A DNA stretch of 64,000 nt from Podaxis mareebaensis (lineage: Eukaryota > Basidiomycota > Agaricomycetes > Agaricales > Agaricaceae), in the NCBI GenBank assembly GCA_018524725.1, contig JAEUWP010000282.1, forward strand, positions 1 to 64,000. Reading direction: 5' to 3'. How positions within the stretch are numbered: position 1 is the first letter of the stretch; the number at the start of each line of letters is the position of its first letter. Made by a program: the position numbers and the translations under genes. Shown here in pieces: positions 12,358 to 25,218 of this stretch. The notes under the pieces were generated by a model. It did no database searches. It was given only the letters and a program-made list of their open reading frames with translations, and had not been told where the DNA came from.

Positions 12358-15300
12358 GACGCCTTCCGAATTCATGGATGCGGCAATTTCGCATCATCAT
12401 CTCGTTCATACCTCCGTTTTCCGGGCCACCCCACACTACTCTGCTGGCCTGTCCTGATACCAGCTTCTCATACACCTCACGCACCTATTTATTGGCACCT
12501 GCCTTGCATCTTGTGTCATGCCGTGGCTGCTATTCCCACCACATAGAGGACATCAGTAGTCTCAAACATCACACCAAACCGACCCTCACGATCACTCCTC
12601 CTACGTATCACCGGCCCAACATTTGCGACACGTCATTCGCTCTCGCATTCGCACTACATCACCGCGACTTCGCTTCTTTGTCACTCGCGACCCGCCGGTT
12701 GCGTGAGGGAATACATGCACTTGGATGTCGTCCATCTTCACATGCACCTCTTGGCTGGGACACACCGGAACCACGAACTTGGCTTTTCCCTGCATTTGTT
12801 TTTTTTTCTTGTTCATAGCAACACCGCATACGCTCTTGGACAGTTGTAGTGCTACACCTTTTGCATTCTCTCTTATTCTCTCATTTCTTTCTTTTGCGTT
12901 GGGATTTAGGAACCATATTGTTGGGTTTTCCCGACAGTATGTTTGGCATTGAAATGTATGGATATATATCTGATAATTCGTCTTCAGTATACACACTGCG
13001 TCGTGTAACTAACTTATTGGATGGTGGACATCAGTTCTTGCGCTTCTGCGATAAGCTTCTGTGTGGGGGACATTCTTTCACCGAGGAGAGAAGAGACAAC
13101 AACATGAGGACCGAATCAGCAAATGACATCAGCAAACGTCATCCGACGTCATTACTTACTTGGCCATCCAGACAAACACGATCTGGGCTCGCTGCTGCTG
13201 CCCGCTTGGCAAAATTGTCACTGCAAGCAACAAGGGGCGCAACTTTCACAGGCATCTGTATCCCTGCTTGTCGCTTCTCCATGTGTTCTTCAGCTTCATC
13301 TGTTGTCCTAATCGTCTTCCAAGCCCAAGAAACTGGCTTGTGATCATGTGTTGTAAATCACCACGCAGGATGACAGTTTCCCATCACGACTGACGCGTTG
13401 TAAGGTATAAGAGGGTATATACTTATCCTCCAGATTTGTTACAATATCCAGCACTATGGAACGACAAGTGAGAATAGTGCGGGTATCCTCGCGAGCCATA
13501 GCGCAAAGACCCGGTTGAGAGGAATGTCGGACTTGGTTTAATCATGTGGCTACCAGTCCGCTTACATAATTCAGTGAGGTACTTGATCGCAGGCCCAAAG
13601 GATATTGATACCTGCCACTGCGCCATAAGGTTTACCTGGGCATCCTGCCAGTGGGTTTCCATATCCCCGTAGGCAAGCAAAGTGCTCCAGAGCACATTAC
13701 CACCAGTACTGTTGAAACGATGCAAAACCTACGTCGCCGCTGTCAACCTACGGTTGGCGGGAGGGCTTGGAGAGTCAAAGACAGAAGTTGACTTTGCTCT
13801 CTTCGTGTTAGTCACGGAGATGGCGGCCAAATCACGAAAATTCCTATGTTCCGGCTATTGCTGGCGGATTTCGGCTTATGTGAAGCCCCGTTCTCTCTAA
13901 CTAGAAATTTCGCGTCGCTGCCGAAACGTGAAGAACGTCAAGTCAATTGCGCTCTCGTTCGGCTGCTGTCGGGATCAGCGACCAATCGTTTTTGTCGAGG
14001 GTTGCATTCTCGTACGCAAAACAGCCAAACTTCGTATGATATTCGCTATCAGTACCGTTTTAACTCAAGTAGCATGGAAAAGGGAAGCTCGCTCCACAGA
14101 TAAGTCGAGACATAAAAAAACGTTCATACTATCTGCCATAGATATGGCACTGACGTTTTCCTCCCGTTTATCACATTATTCGCACACAAGATTTCCCTCG
14201 AACGTCGCGGAGATGAAAATACGAAGGAGAAATGCTGATACTGGGGCCGGACCGGAAGCATTGGAGCAAATGCGCCTGCACTGTTCAGAATGAGAAAGTA
14301 CTCAGGCGGATTCTTTGAATTACGGATCACTAGGAATTCGAACGCCGCGACCCGGAAACCAGTGGTCGGTATTTTCTTCCTACCTCGCGATGTCCTTTTG
14401 TCAAGATTTACTCCCTCGCCGTACTAATTGTAATCTTGAATAGCTGTGAAAGTAGAAATACCGAATGGGATACCTGAATCTCCGTGAAACATGACCTAAA
14501 CGTCGCTTTTCGGCTCTTTCTCCCACCAACCCAGCCAGTCAAACCTGGCAGGTTTCAGAAAGAATCAGGATCGCGAAGGGGCTACTATATACGCTGTCAA
14601 TCCCTCTTTCCCCAAGTCATTTGGTCGCCGTAGGGAACGAGGGGGCACCGCCATCTTCCAGGATCCTCACTCTCGGGCCTGAGATACTGCGAACGCTCAG
14701 ACCAAACCGGACAAGAACCCTCCTCATGACCCTTGGCTATTCTAGCAGGCTTCTCTGGCAACGCAACGAGGCCTCACAAGTCTGCGGATCGCGCCACTAC
14801 ACTCCCATGCGCTTGGTCACCTCTCTACGGCCACCAACTGAGACCATGAGGTGATCCACCAAATGGCATGCTGGGATCCGATGGGACTTGGTGAAGATCT
14901 ACGTCGAGTGGGCCAAGACACACGTCCAACCGGGCAGGACCCCACAAGAGCCGATCAGTCGCACTGGGTGAGTGTCATCAATTCATGACCGAAACGAAGA
15001 TGTTCTTCAGAAGGACTTGACTCTTCCCCTCCCATCAGCACCCCAATTCTCGTGGCGGTGATCAATGTCTATAAATTAACCACCACTTGATGAACATTGA
15101 ACCTTGATTTGGCATATGAGCGCGTGCCTTTACACGTCAAATCTGGATCCACAGACCTATCCGTGGTTAAGCACTCAACGTCTTGCTTTCTCAAGAGCAT
15201 CGCTGGTCAATCGGTGAGTATTATCTGGACGCAAGTCCCCTGCTGTCCGATTCTCCGTTGCTCTTCTATTGACGCCCCTTTACCCTCATAGAGGGTTCGG

Positions 15301-18300
15301 GGATTCTAGACGTACGGATGAATCCCAGGGGAGTTTTTCCCTTTGTCGGTTGATCGGCAGGAGACCTCTTCAAGCTTCGATGTCAAGTGCCCAACATCTT
15401 GGTGGCGGCTCTCGCACCGTTGCTCTATTTTCCCCTCACGGTCCTCAACCAGAGACATGGAAAATGTGGTACTAGTAAGTCCACGGGATGGGATCCCGAC
15501 TACAAACCTGGGAGGGTCTCTTCGGCGGGAACCCAGACTAAACAACACGGCCGAGATGATGAGCCCAAAGCTCTCATTCTCGAGCTGTGCGTCCATTGTG
15601 TTGGCTCGCAACGCAGGGCCTCGGACATTGCAAGGTTTTACGCACTCTTGCGCATTGCGGCTACACGAGATGGTCCCGGTATTAACTTCTTTACTGCCGA
15701 TTACTTTCCTATGCCGCCTATCGAATGAAACTCCCTCAGAACTGACCATATTCTTCTTTTTCACTAGAAAATCCCGCGGCTGGAACGATATAGGAGCTTG
15801 CCTCTTGATGCCCGTCTCTCGCGAGTTGATTTTACGGGCTCCTGATGGACTGCCAGTTTTATGTCTCACCTCAGGATATTCTGAAAGAGATTCGGTATCG
15901 TAGACTTAGGCCATGCTCCTATATTCAACCACCGTAACTTTGGTCCCAAATCGTTCCAAACAGAACTCGGAAAGGCGGTTCAAGTACCCGATGACAACGT
16001 CCGAAAACCCCCACGAAGGTGATTTTCTGATTATTTGGCGATGTCACGGCAATTTCGAAGCAGACAAAAAGATCCTTCCTCCGCCTCACCTTTTAGGATC
16101 ATGCGAGGTAAGGGAAGCTACCATGGCCGGCAGAAGGTTTCGTTTCAAGCAGCCATATGCAGGTATACTGTTTCCACGACTTTCGTTCAGGGATCGCGAG
16201 TGAATAGAGCACGTCCGGAGATATGCCATCTGGAAGCGGCCGCGTCCTAGGACCTAGACTCAGCTTCTCCACAGAATACAGAAGGATTGCGGGTTCCTTC
16301 ATTTAGGAGATGGTCCTGGAACTGCGATCTGACCGTAACTTGTAGCAGGAACGCTGAGTTGCATTGATAAGTCTAATCCGGTCTACATTCACCTCAAAAT
16401 ATCATACCAAGAACCAAGAAGCCCCGATGCCTTGAGGACCGGGTTTGAAGGAGCCACATGAGGCAGCTTCAGGTGGTGGCCGCTGGGCACAGGTACTGAT
16501 CTACTGCGGGGTCATTCGGACCAGACACAGCCACGGATATTGGATGCATCGTCGAGTTCCTATCTCAATCTATCACCGCAAACAGCGAACACGTAGGGAT
16601 TTCGCGGTGAAAATCCTGGTTCGAAGTAACCACTGGTAATCACTCCATTCATTTCCCATCACTTATTCTATGGAAATGTTATCCCCCATGGCTGTTTGTG
16701 TGATGCCACCATCAGGCTTTACAGTAATGGACAGGACCTGACTACTTTGCCGGACACACACCCCCGTTGCAATGGCAACTGTCTCAACTACAAATTTCCA
16801 GCTCATCTCACGGCTTATTTATGGATTTATTAAAAACAGGCTCGGGGGGAGTAGGTTCCTGGTTGGTAACTGAACAGAAACTGTCCATGTCACCAAGGCT
16901 GTCGCGGATGCAATGGGTATCCCAAGTTACTAGGAACCTGGCGCTTGGCGCCAACTGGTTAACTTTTGTACCTGTCACCTGAATGAACAATGCTGACTGA
17001 ACCTAGAAGTTTATAGCCGCTGAGCCAGAGCTTCTGTCTTCCGGCTGACTCGGTGGAGGATTCGCAAGTGATTTCGTCGTGGTTTCGGGATCAAGAAGAA
17101 TAGAAGCGACATCAATATCACTGTCCCCTCTCGAAAGCGCAAGAAGCGTCAGGGAGGGTCAAGTCTTCACCGCTCAGTCGATAGGAAACATGCCCCTGAA
17201 GGTACCAGCAAGACTGTAGGGGAATCAACCTCAGCCTCATGGTGAGCTTTACTCTGAACTGAAGCGATACGAGTCGTTACCGTGAGCGATAGTCGACCGA
17301 GTCATCTTGGAAGTAAGAATGTCCACCAGTCGTGCAAGTACAGACTAGTTCAACGTGAGGCGGCTTCCGTAATCCAAACTGCGGGTAGAAGGTTCCACGG
17401 TCGACTATCCGTCGGTTAGCCAGCAATTGAGCCGAATTTCGACTTTTAGCGATGGGAATCGCGTCCGCAGTCATTAGCGGCAGGGTGACTGTAGGAGTAA
17501 CGTCATTCGAGAAATGGCACAAAGCACTGATCTTCACACACAATTACGGGATGTGCTTCACATGTAGCCACCGCCACCCTAAGCAATTGTTCAGGAGGCT
17601 AGGATCGATATGTTAGTCGTGCATGGGGTAACGTTAGCCCCAATTCCTACAGGACATTGGTACATTCCTACCGCAAAACATTACAGGGATAGTCGGCCGC
17701 CGTGAATCTGTCTTCTCGAAGGAGTTACCTAACTTCAGTTGACCCCTGTGAACCCTCCAGACGAAGGCCCTGAACCCGTTCATGACATTAAGACCAGTTG
17801 AGACTTTGTCTACAAGTCAATTTTCATGAGCTGGGCAGTTGCATCCTGGTGCAATTTGGAGGAGATTTAATCCGTCATATCTGCCGAGATCCCTGTGCTG
17901 TGTCGATTGTTTCAAAAGCGTCGGGCGACCATGAAGATACACGATGATCCAGCTCTTGTGACTGGGATGCCATAGGATTCGACCTGATCAATTGCCAAGC
18001 TAGGATCCCAGACCGAACCTAACAGAACACGGTTAGTCAAGTATATTAAGGAGTCGCTGGCCTTTGCTTAGGGTGTGTGCTGTGAGAATGTCTTAAGAGT
18101 GAGTAGGATATGTTTCTCTTCACAAACTACTGGCTAAACCGTCCAGGGCTGTCACCACAATCAGAACAACTCACGTGCCCACAGTCCATTACTTGGCAAA
18201 ACCAGTCAAGAAGCTTCATCACTTTCTCTGCGGATGTCTCGTAATCCTATCCCATCTTCCCTCTGAGCAATATCAACGATTCCAGAACATTCGTAGATGA

Positions 18301-18495
18301 AGCTGCGACCTAGACTCCCAACAACTCCCCCTTAGCTGCATTGATGCAGAAGGTATCCACCTAAGGTGGCTCCTATGACATCAACCTTTATGCAGATTAT
18401 ATATACAAGAACTCACAAGATTCATATATAGAGCGTGGACTAGCGGCTTTGTAACCCAACCAAACTTCTCCTGCGACGGCCGATTCCTGCCCAAC
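12358..18495. other. Gene-poor region, about 6.1 kb
   Basis: The first few hundred bases are T/C-rich and may include the 3' UTR of the 62-aa gene. The rest holds overlapping short frames on both strands, such as the pair around 15306-15903, which cover each other in opposite directions and lack motifs. An A/T-rich promoter-like stretch (TTATATATAC) near 18397 belongs to the next gene. No supported gene, RNA or repeat is seen. Confidence 0.4.
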
Positions 18496-18806
18496 ATGTT
18501 CGCATCACGCATCGTCCGCCAAATGGCTGCTGGAGCCAACAAAGATCCCACAAAGGTCAAGAGAGAGAACCAGAGGGTGGTGCGTCTAAAGAGTTTCTAT
18601 CGCTCGCGACAATGGTATCGACACGTGTTGGTATACTGCAGATGATGGGAATTGCCGGTCTAATTGGCCTTACGGGCCTTGTCTACTACGTTGGTTTCGC
18701 TAACGAAGGCCGGCGTCCCAACACTTCCGCTGAAAGGAAAAGTAAGAATGTCTAGGACTTCTCGAACTGGGTTTCTCACTCCTACCTATGGATTTCTCTA
18801 GCCTAA
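18496..18806 (+). CDS. Small single-pass membrane protein (micro-family member C), 62 aa
   Basis: Three exons are inferred: 18496-18579, 18642-18741 and 18802-18806. The introns are 62 nt (phase 0) and 60 nt (phase 1). The last exon is only five bases and supplies the end of a Thr codon and the stop. The N-terminus, MFASRIVRQMAAG, is basic and could act as a mitochondrial targeting sequence. The second exon encodes one Gly-rich helix (MMGIAGLIGLTGLVYYVGF) followed by NEGRRPN. A TTATATATAC element lies about 100 nt upstream. No known family is recognised. Intron phases around the membrane exon match three other small genes in this window, and the next gene downstream on the same strand is of the same kind. 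Confidence 0.58.
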
Positions 18807-19312
18807 ATAACGATGAGCTGGTGATTAAAGAGGTGGCGACTATTGAGTGAGGTACCGGCGTCGTTCTTCATGCATTCCAAATACTTCATGTACTATCATC
18901 GCAATTACTTCTCGTTGTATTCCTAAGTTTCGTGATCCAAGTGACCAAATATTGATTCTTGGCTTTCGCCGATGACAAAGTCTAGTAAAAGTACACTTAC
19001 GACTTTCCGCGAAAGGTTCAGACCAAGATTCTTATCACCAGACATCTTCCCAAGGTATCCACCGCGATGACTTGCACCACGACAATGATAACATAGGAGA
19101 AGGGCTTCCATTTGCTTCAGCCATGACATCAGCTGTTCTCCAAGCCTGCCTTATGAATTGGTCTGACAGTGTTTCTTCGTCCGTTATAAAACCACGCCAA
19201 GTTCCTATCCTGCAAACTCATACCTATCCCGATTTCATCAGTTTCTATTCATCGATCAGGCCGCCCCAGCGAAACAGGAAGTCCCACACACACGGCGCAA
19301 CAGCTCCCAACG
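18807..19312. other. Intergenic spacer between two micro-membrane-protein genes
   Basis: About 0.5 kb separates genes C and D. It probably holds the terminator of C and the promoter of D (a TATAAAA element near 19186). No other gene is seen. Confidence 0.45.
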
Positions 19313-19679
19313 ATGTATCCGACCCGGAGAATAGGAAATAACGGGTATGGTGGAGGCAGTCCTGGCGGCGCAGGAAGATTCTTCGGGGGACAAGGTAAAA
19401 TGAGCTTCGTGAGTATCAGACAATCATAGTCTGTCCGGACTCCTGCTTAAAGTGTAAATCTCAATGCGTTCTCATTCATGTCTACCTCTCCTGGACTTCA
19501 ATCCTCCATTGATTGTGTAGCTTCTCGGGGCATCGGGTGCTGTTGCACTAGCCGCCCTGATCTATTATGGGGGAAAACACGACGTGAAGCAGGGAGGTGT
19601 GTTTTTTGTCTTAAGCGATATCCACACCATTCAAAAATTAAATGGGTGCTCTTCAGCTGGAGCCGCGAAGGCAGATTGA
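19313..19679 (+). CDS. Small Gly-rich single-pass membrane protein (micro-family member D), 64 aa
   Basis: Three exons, 19313-19408, 19521-19596 and 19657-19679, are separated by introns of 112 nt (phase 0) and 60 nt (phase 1). The N-terminus is basic and Gly-rich (MYPTRRIGNNGYGGG). The second exon encodes one helix (LLGASGAVALAALIYYGGK) and a polar stretch, HDVKQG. The end is AGAAKAD. If the second intron is not removed, a longer ending of 17 residues is also open, but the donor GTGTGT and the acceptor CTTCAG are good. No known family is recognised. Size, single helix ending in an aromatic pair, and intron phases match gene C just upstream and genes A and B near the left edge. Confidence 0.58.
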
Positions 19680-19836
19680 ATAGAGCGTCAGGTTGCGGGA
19701 CCGTTCAGGCTAATCTACAGACAAAGCTCCACCTAGCCAATACATAAACATAGTTCGATGGATGTCAGGGAAGCAACGTACATATGAAATCAAATCGTGT
19801 GTTGCGCGCTGTCAAACAACCTCGAGGCCCATCACG

Positions 19837-22800
19837 TTAGGGAACCGCCACCATCTCTATGTCTTTTTCCTGGTAGGATTTAGATTGATCAATTAAATAC
19901 CTGAGGGTTGCCGTGTTCTCCTCACACCTGGGAAATCCAAAGAACAATCCAATCAGTCACCCGCATTCCTCAAAAAGGATAACGCATCCCAAGCCCAGAG
20001 GGGGAATCCTACTCACACTTTTGAAATCGACTGCTGGAAATCTCCAAGCCCTTTTTGTAGCATACGGAACACGCTCGCATACTCCCCAGATCGATCCCGG
20101 AGCATGCGTCCATGAGCCATCAACAACGTATTCACCCACACGAGGTCAAACTCCAAATGCGGGCTTCGCTCCAAATGCTCTGCCACAAACCGCAGCAAAA
20201 GGGGGATGTACATCGCCGGTAGCTGACGCGAAATCAACCGAATGTCACTTCTCGGAATGCTCTCGTACACCTTTTGGATAAGCGTCTTCTCATTCAGACG
20301 GAATGCCATGACCAGGGCTTTGAGATACTCCTGGCTCGCCAGGACATCCAGGGTGGCCTGAGGCGTGAGATCGATAGAGAGGTCGAATGGGTCGAAGGAG
20401 ACGGATTCATCAAGGGAGTAGATCAAGAGTCCTTCTGTCGACGCTGCTGCCCACGCTCTACCTGTCGGTGAGAACTGAATGCATTTTGTTCGCGCCTCCT
20501 GTCGGTAACGACGAACGGACATATCGCCCGCCCCTCGGCTTGCTCCTGGCAGACTATGGTCCAGCCTGTCTTCAAGGTCACTTTCATCCCCCCGAGTATC
20601 GATAAGGTCCGTATTGATACCAGCGTCGTTAACCTTCCGGCTATCCAAGAACTCTTCCGTTCCGTCCAAGGAGAGGTTTTGACTGATTTGGTACTTCTTC
20701 ACCATAACACCCTCGCCTTCCCGCACATCGTAGAGCACCACATATTTGCTGTTTCCTCCAGCAAGTAGACACCGTCCATCAGCTGTATACGATAGACTGT
20801 TGTACGATTTTCCGGAAGAGCTGTTCGCAGCAGAGACGCGATCATCAGCTTTACGGCCACCCGAGACATCCTTTCGTCCATCAATAACGTTCGTCTGTTT
20901 GCTTTCCTGGATGTCAAAGAAAGTGATCTGACCATCCAGGGTAGAGGCGGCGAGTTCTCGTCCGTCTGGGCGGAACGCTAGTGCAAGTACATCCGAGGTC
21001 AGCTGGAAAGGCTCCACAGCTCTCGAACGCCCAAACACATTCCAGATTCGAACCGTCTTGTCCCAAGATGCGCTCGCCAACTGGTTAGCACCTGATGGAG
21101 AAAATGCCAAGGAGCTAACTGGGCCCTCGTGACCAGTCAAGATGTCTAAGAGTTTGCCTGTCTGCACGGACCAGAGGAAAACTTCGAATGAATCGGCAGA
21201 GCCAGCGGCGACAACTTCCCCCGAAGGGTCTACGGCAAGGGAGGAAAATTGGACGGGGAAGGGAGATGTAAATGTGCGGAAGTTCCGGTACCTTATTAGG
21301 TCAAATGCGCGTACGGTGCCATCGAGCGAAGCTGAGAAGAGAATGTTTCCTTGCTTTGCGAAGGCAACTGTCGAAACGGGAGCGGTATGTTCGGTGAACG
21401 TCACGAAACAGAAACCGGAATAGGTCGACCAGATTTTGACTTTGCCGTCGTCACCGCCTGTTGCTACTGTCTGGCCGTCTGGTGCATAGGCGAGGGTGTT
21501 GACGTCGAAATAGTGCCCTTGTTGCTTGAGGATGTATGACTCAGACTGCCACTCCCATACGAGTAGCTGTCCGAGTTTCTTGGCACCGAAAGCAAGCCAT
21601 TCGCCGGATGCATTGATAGCGACCGATGAAATCTTTTCTTGGGATATACTGAGTGTGTGGATGTTGGTGAATGCGGGCATCTCCCATAGCCCGAATATGC
21701 CCGTTGAGAAACCCACGACAAGGAGATTGGAGGGTGCATGGAATGTTGTGCACACGACTTTAGTTCTCTCTTGGTTGAAGTAGTGTCGTTTGAAAACACC
21801 CCAACGGGTGTTCGCGATGGCGTTGGCCACTTGAGCAGGGGCAGCCTTTGAGGTCGAAGCAACAGGTTCATCGTCTGACATAGCTTCATCTTCGCGTTCA
21901 TCCGAGTCCTTTTCCTTCCATGTGAAGACGGCGCCATCACGGCTAACAGTATATATCTGGGAAAGAGGTTAACGCACATGTCCAAACATTGAGTGAAGTA
22001 CGCACTGTTTTGCCATCTTCCGCAAAATAGGCATTTAGAACGGCATCCTTATGCCCAGCAAAGGTTTTGGGTCGGAAACCCTGTAGAGGGTGCAAGGTAA
22101 AGAGTCGTGCGGTCATGTCTCGTGACGTTGTCATGAAGCAGCTAAGGTTCTCAATTAGATTCTTCAATGAATGAAAAGGGAGGCAATGTACGAAGAATCC
22201 GGTGACCAGGTTATGCTTAAGACCTCATCATGATGACCGGTATAGGTCCTATGAAGGTTGAAGGGCGCAAACTCTCGGACAAGGTGATTTGGCGTGCACC
22301 AGACTTGAACATGCGGCCCATGCGTCACGGCAATGTACCTGCAGGAGAAGGATATTAAGGATGGAAGCGATAATCAAGACACTGTTCCCCTTACTTTCCA
22401 TCAGGGGAGAATTTGATGTCTTTGACGGGTTTGTGGAAGTTGAAATGATGGAGTACGACCCCGCGCTTTGAATTAACAAGGAGAGCACGACCGTCTGAGA
22501 AATGTTGGAACGCTTCTTTCTTGAGTCTGCGATAGGACACGCACCTTCGTCTACCGATATGAGGACGTTTCCATCGGGACTCAAGGCCAAGGCAGCTATG
22601 TTCTTCCTGTTTTCAAACGCATACGTCCAGGATTTGTTGCTAATAACGCGCTCAGCCAAGAAATCAGATATAAAGAAAGCGTCAGAACTCACTTGACGAG
22701 GTCGAACACTGAAACGCGATTTCCGACTGGACTAAAGAGGGTGTTTCCATCGTGGGTGAATATGACATTTCCCTGGCGATACACTGTCCCGCAGATATTC

Positions 22801-22885
22801 GAGAACTGAAGGAAATAGGAGAGGGTAGGTAAGCAGCTGTTCGCAGACTGGACACTGGCACACTGACCTTGTAGTTGGACTTCAT
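19837..22885 (-). CDS. PWP2: PWP2, WD-repeat subunit of the UTP-B/SSU processome complex, 879 aa
   Basis: Eight exons: 22885-22868, 22805-22693, 22639-22545, 22494-22395, 22338-22192, 22141-22006, 21956-20017 and 19927-19837. All phases close to 879 aa (yeast Pwp2 is 923). The start MKSNYKFSNICGTVYRQGN is the conserved Pwp2 N-terminus, and its first exon is only 18 nt. Two WD40 propellers follow, with repeats such as SPDGKYIAV, GHHDEVLSITWSPDS, TGHEGPVSSLAFSPSGA and ASWDKTVRIWN. The C-terminal Utp12 domain is at about residues 740-860 (KALVMAFRLNEKTLIQKVYE). The last exon supplies VCEENTATLRYLIDQ, which completes that domain; reading through its intron would stop after SISKV. Pwp2 is a nucleolar protein of the UTP-B module that binds the 5' ETS and is needed for 18S rRNA maturation. 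Confidence 0.95.
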
Positions 22886-23839
22886 GATTTTCTTGCACAG
22901 CCACCGACACCAGATTACCCAATGGACCCGAGCTGTGCTATCTTATCTTATCTACTACCAACGTGATACAATGTTTGCGCTCACGCTCATCAAATGTTTG
23001 GCATCACAATCATTCCCCGCCGATAGTTCCCACATGGTTTTGGAGGTCTGAAGGGGAGCAATTCTCTAGGTTTCATCTTGCTGTACCACGCTACCTGACC
23101 TTAGATAGTGTGTTGACATCCCAAGAGTATGACACCATACGTTGGACCGACCAAGACTCTTTTTCTTACGTATCGTCCACAAACTTCTTTGGTTCTAGCG
23201 TGTCCGACGAGTGATTGATGATGGGTATCTATATACAACAAACAACAGTTCAAGTTCGGCGATTGAACAGTCGGCACACCGTCACTCGCCCGACGCCGTC
23301 TCGAGAATTGGACTACGTCAGGCACCAATCACAATGATGGATCGTAAGCGAATGCAGACGTAACAGAATCTGATGCAGTGTTGGCCGTAGGAAAGTATCG
23401 ACTTGTGTGGGCTCTTTGGTGCTGCCAAAGGAGAGCATGAGGGAGAGGATTCTGGAGGTCAAATGAGAATCGAGGCGCGGGGGCGGGCGGAGAACCCAAG
23501 GAGCGGAACAGGCACCGACAAGCGAGTGGATGGAAATTCGGAGTAACCCGCACGTGGACTTTGGCGCTGGGAAAGGAAAGGAAGGTGCCCTTGCCTAGGC
23601 CCAACTTGGCATGTCACTTCGACGCCCCCGCGCCTGCCCAACCAGGTCTACCACCAGCGTCCGTTCTTCTTCCTTTCCCCAGGAGCTACGGTGACTTTTC
23701 TTGTTCTTCAACCACAACCTCCACCCGCACGAGGCTCCCTCGCAGGATCCTCTTACGCTCTTTCTTCGTGACGTTCCTTACATCTGCATCAAATCTTCGT
23801 GTTTCGCTCTTCTGTCTCCTGCCAGTCACTGCTTTCATC
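22886..23839. other. Shared upstream region of two divergent genes
   Basis: This stretch of about 950 bp lies between the starts of PWP2 (minus) and the DUF7729-like gene (plus). The last 250 bp on the plus side are C/T-rich leader sequence. An open frame extends upstream from 23840 to 23561 in the same phase, so an earlier start is formally possible, but that part looks like untranslated leader. Confidence 0.5.
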
Positions 23840-25218
23840 ATGTTCACCCCGCCTCCATCACCACGGCCTTCAAATTCGAAACAGCCGGCAGCTACAAGAG
23901 CAGATACTTCTTCCAACTCCCTTTCCCCTCTTCCCTTTCCTCATGCCATGTCCTCTTATGATCAAAAACGACGAACAGGCCGCAGGTTCAGATGGGCCGT
24001 CCTTATTGTGCCTCTAGTTCTCATCTTTATCACCGCCTCGACTCGATACCTCACCCATCCTGCCGCTTTCGATATCTTCTCTTCCTCGTCAGGAGAATGG
24101 TCGCAAACGTTGGCACAAGGCAAGGTTTGGCACCTTCACAGAAGGCACCCGTTTCCTGAACCAGACAACCTAACCAATTCGCCCCCTTCGACATCCATTG
24201 CATCTAGTAGTCCCCCTTCACCGAGCCCTTCACCTACCACCGCTACCCAACAACCGGTACCAACGATACCATCTGCGCCTCCAACCCTTCCCACACCATT
24301 CCCTCAGCCTTACGACCCCCAATTGACTCTCAACTTCTCCAGTGTATCATGCCTCTCATTCTTCACCAATATGACTCAGTCCGCTGCCTTCAGGCCATGT
24401 CGTCCCTTCTCATTGCTGTCACAAAGTTCTGCCACTTTCATCAATGTAGGTTGATATGTCATCTTGAGCTGTCATGTGGGACGCCCTTTCTCACTCATCG
24501 TCACAAGGCTCAATCTAATCTTACACTCATGAACACCCTAGTTTGGGGCACTTGCAATACCAACCCCGGAATCAATCAGTGCATAGCTAACATGGGATGG
24601 TTTGCCGAGACATTGAAAACAGCGTGTGCAGATGACCTAAGGGACAGGAATACATTGGCTGTAGATACACTGATGGGTGAGTTTCAATTGTCGTACTCCT
24701 GCCAACTCGAACGCTCAACGCCCAACACTCACATCTATCATTGCATCCTGTCCATTCTCATCCGAAAATATGGCTTCATCACCTGATCGGCTTCACTGTT
24801 CACTTGTACAGGACTCAATGCGTACAAGCTCATGTATGACGCTGCATGCATGCAGGATCCACTGTCGAACTCCTATTGCTACATCAACGCCATCGCTAAG
24901 GCTAAGCCTGCAGACTCGTACCTTTACCAATTACCCTTTGGGATCAACCTATCGAAAACAGTCACCGGCTTGACGTGTTCGCCATGCTCGAAGAGCCTTC
25001 TAAACCTTTATGCTAGCGCGTTGGGCAACGACAGTGTGGCGGATAATCTGACGGGATTGAAGGATGCGTATGAGCCATCGGTGCAGATAGTTAATGCCGC
25101 ATGTGGTTCTGATTTTGCCAAATCGGGGCTTGTAAACGGCGCGGTTTCTGCTAGGTTGTCTTGTAGCTTCGGGGGCATCATCGCGGCGGCCTTGGGCATC
25201 TGGACACTGATTTTTTAG
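23840..25218 (+). CDS. Cys-rich extracellular protein, DUF7729-like, probably membrane- or GPI-anchored, 393 aa
   Basis: Three exons: 23840-24445, 24508-24676 and 24812-25218. The protein starts with a Pro/Ser-rich cytoplasmic-type segment. A basic patch (KRRTGRRFR) and one membrane helix (WAVLIVPLVLIFITAS) at about residues 49-66 follow, then a Ser/Pro/Thr-rich linker (105-165). The domain at about 170-360 has regularly spaced cysteines: SCLSFFTNM, RPCRPFSLL, WGTCNT, INQCIANM, SYCYINAI and LTCSPCSKSL. The last 20 residues are hydrophobic (IIAAALGIWTLIF), as in a GPI-attachment signal. This arrangement is common in a large group of fungal surface proteins of unknown function that I associate with DUF7729; the domain number is from memory. 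It is probably a cell-surface protein. The chosen start is the first ATG with a leader-like upstream; the frame is also open further 5'. Confidence 0.75.

Noticed and set aside
15306..15903. Two overlapping frames of about 187 codons on opposite strands
   Set aside because: They cover each other, show no codon bias, no motif and no promoter or splice context.
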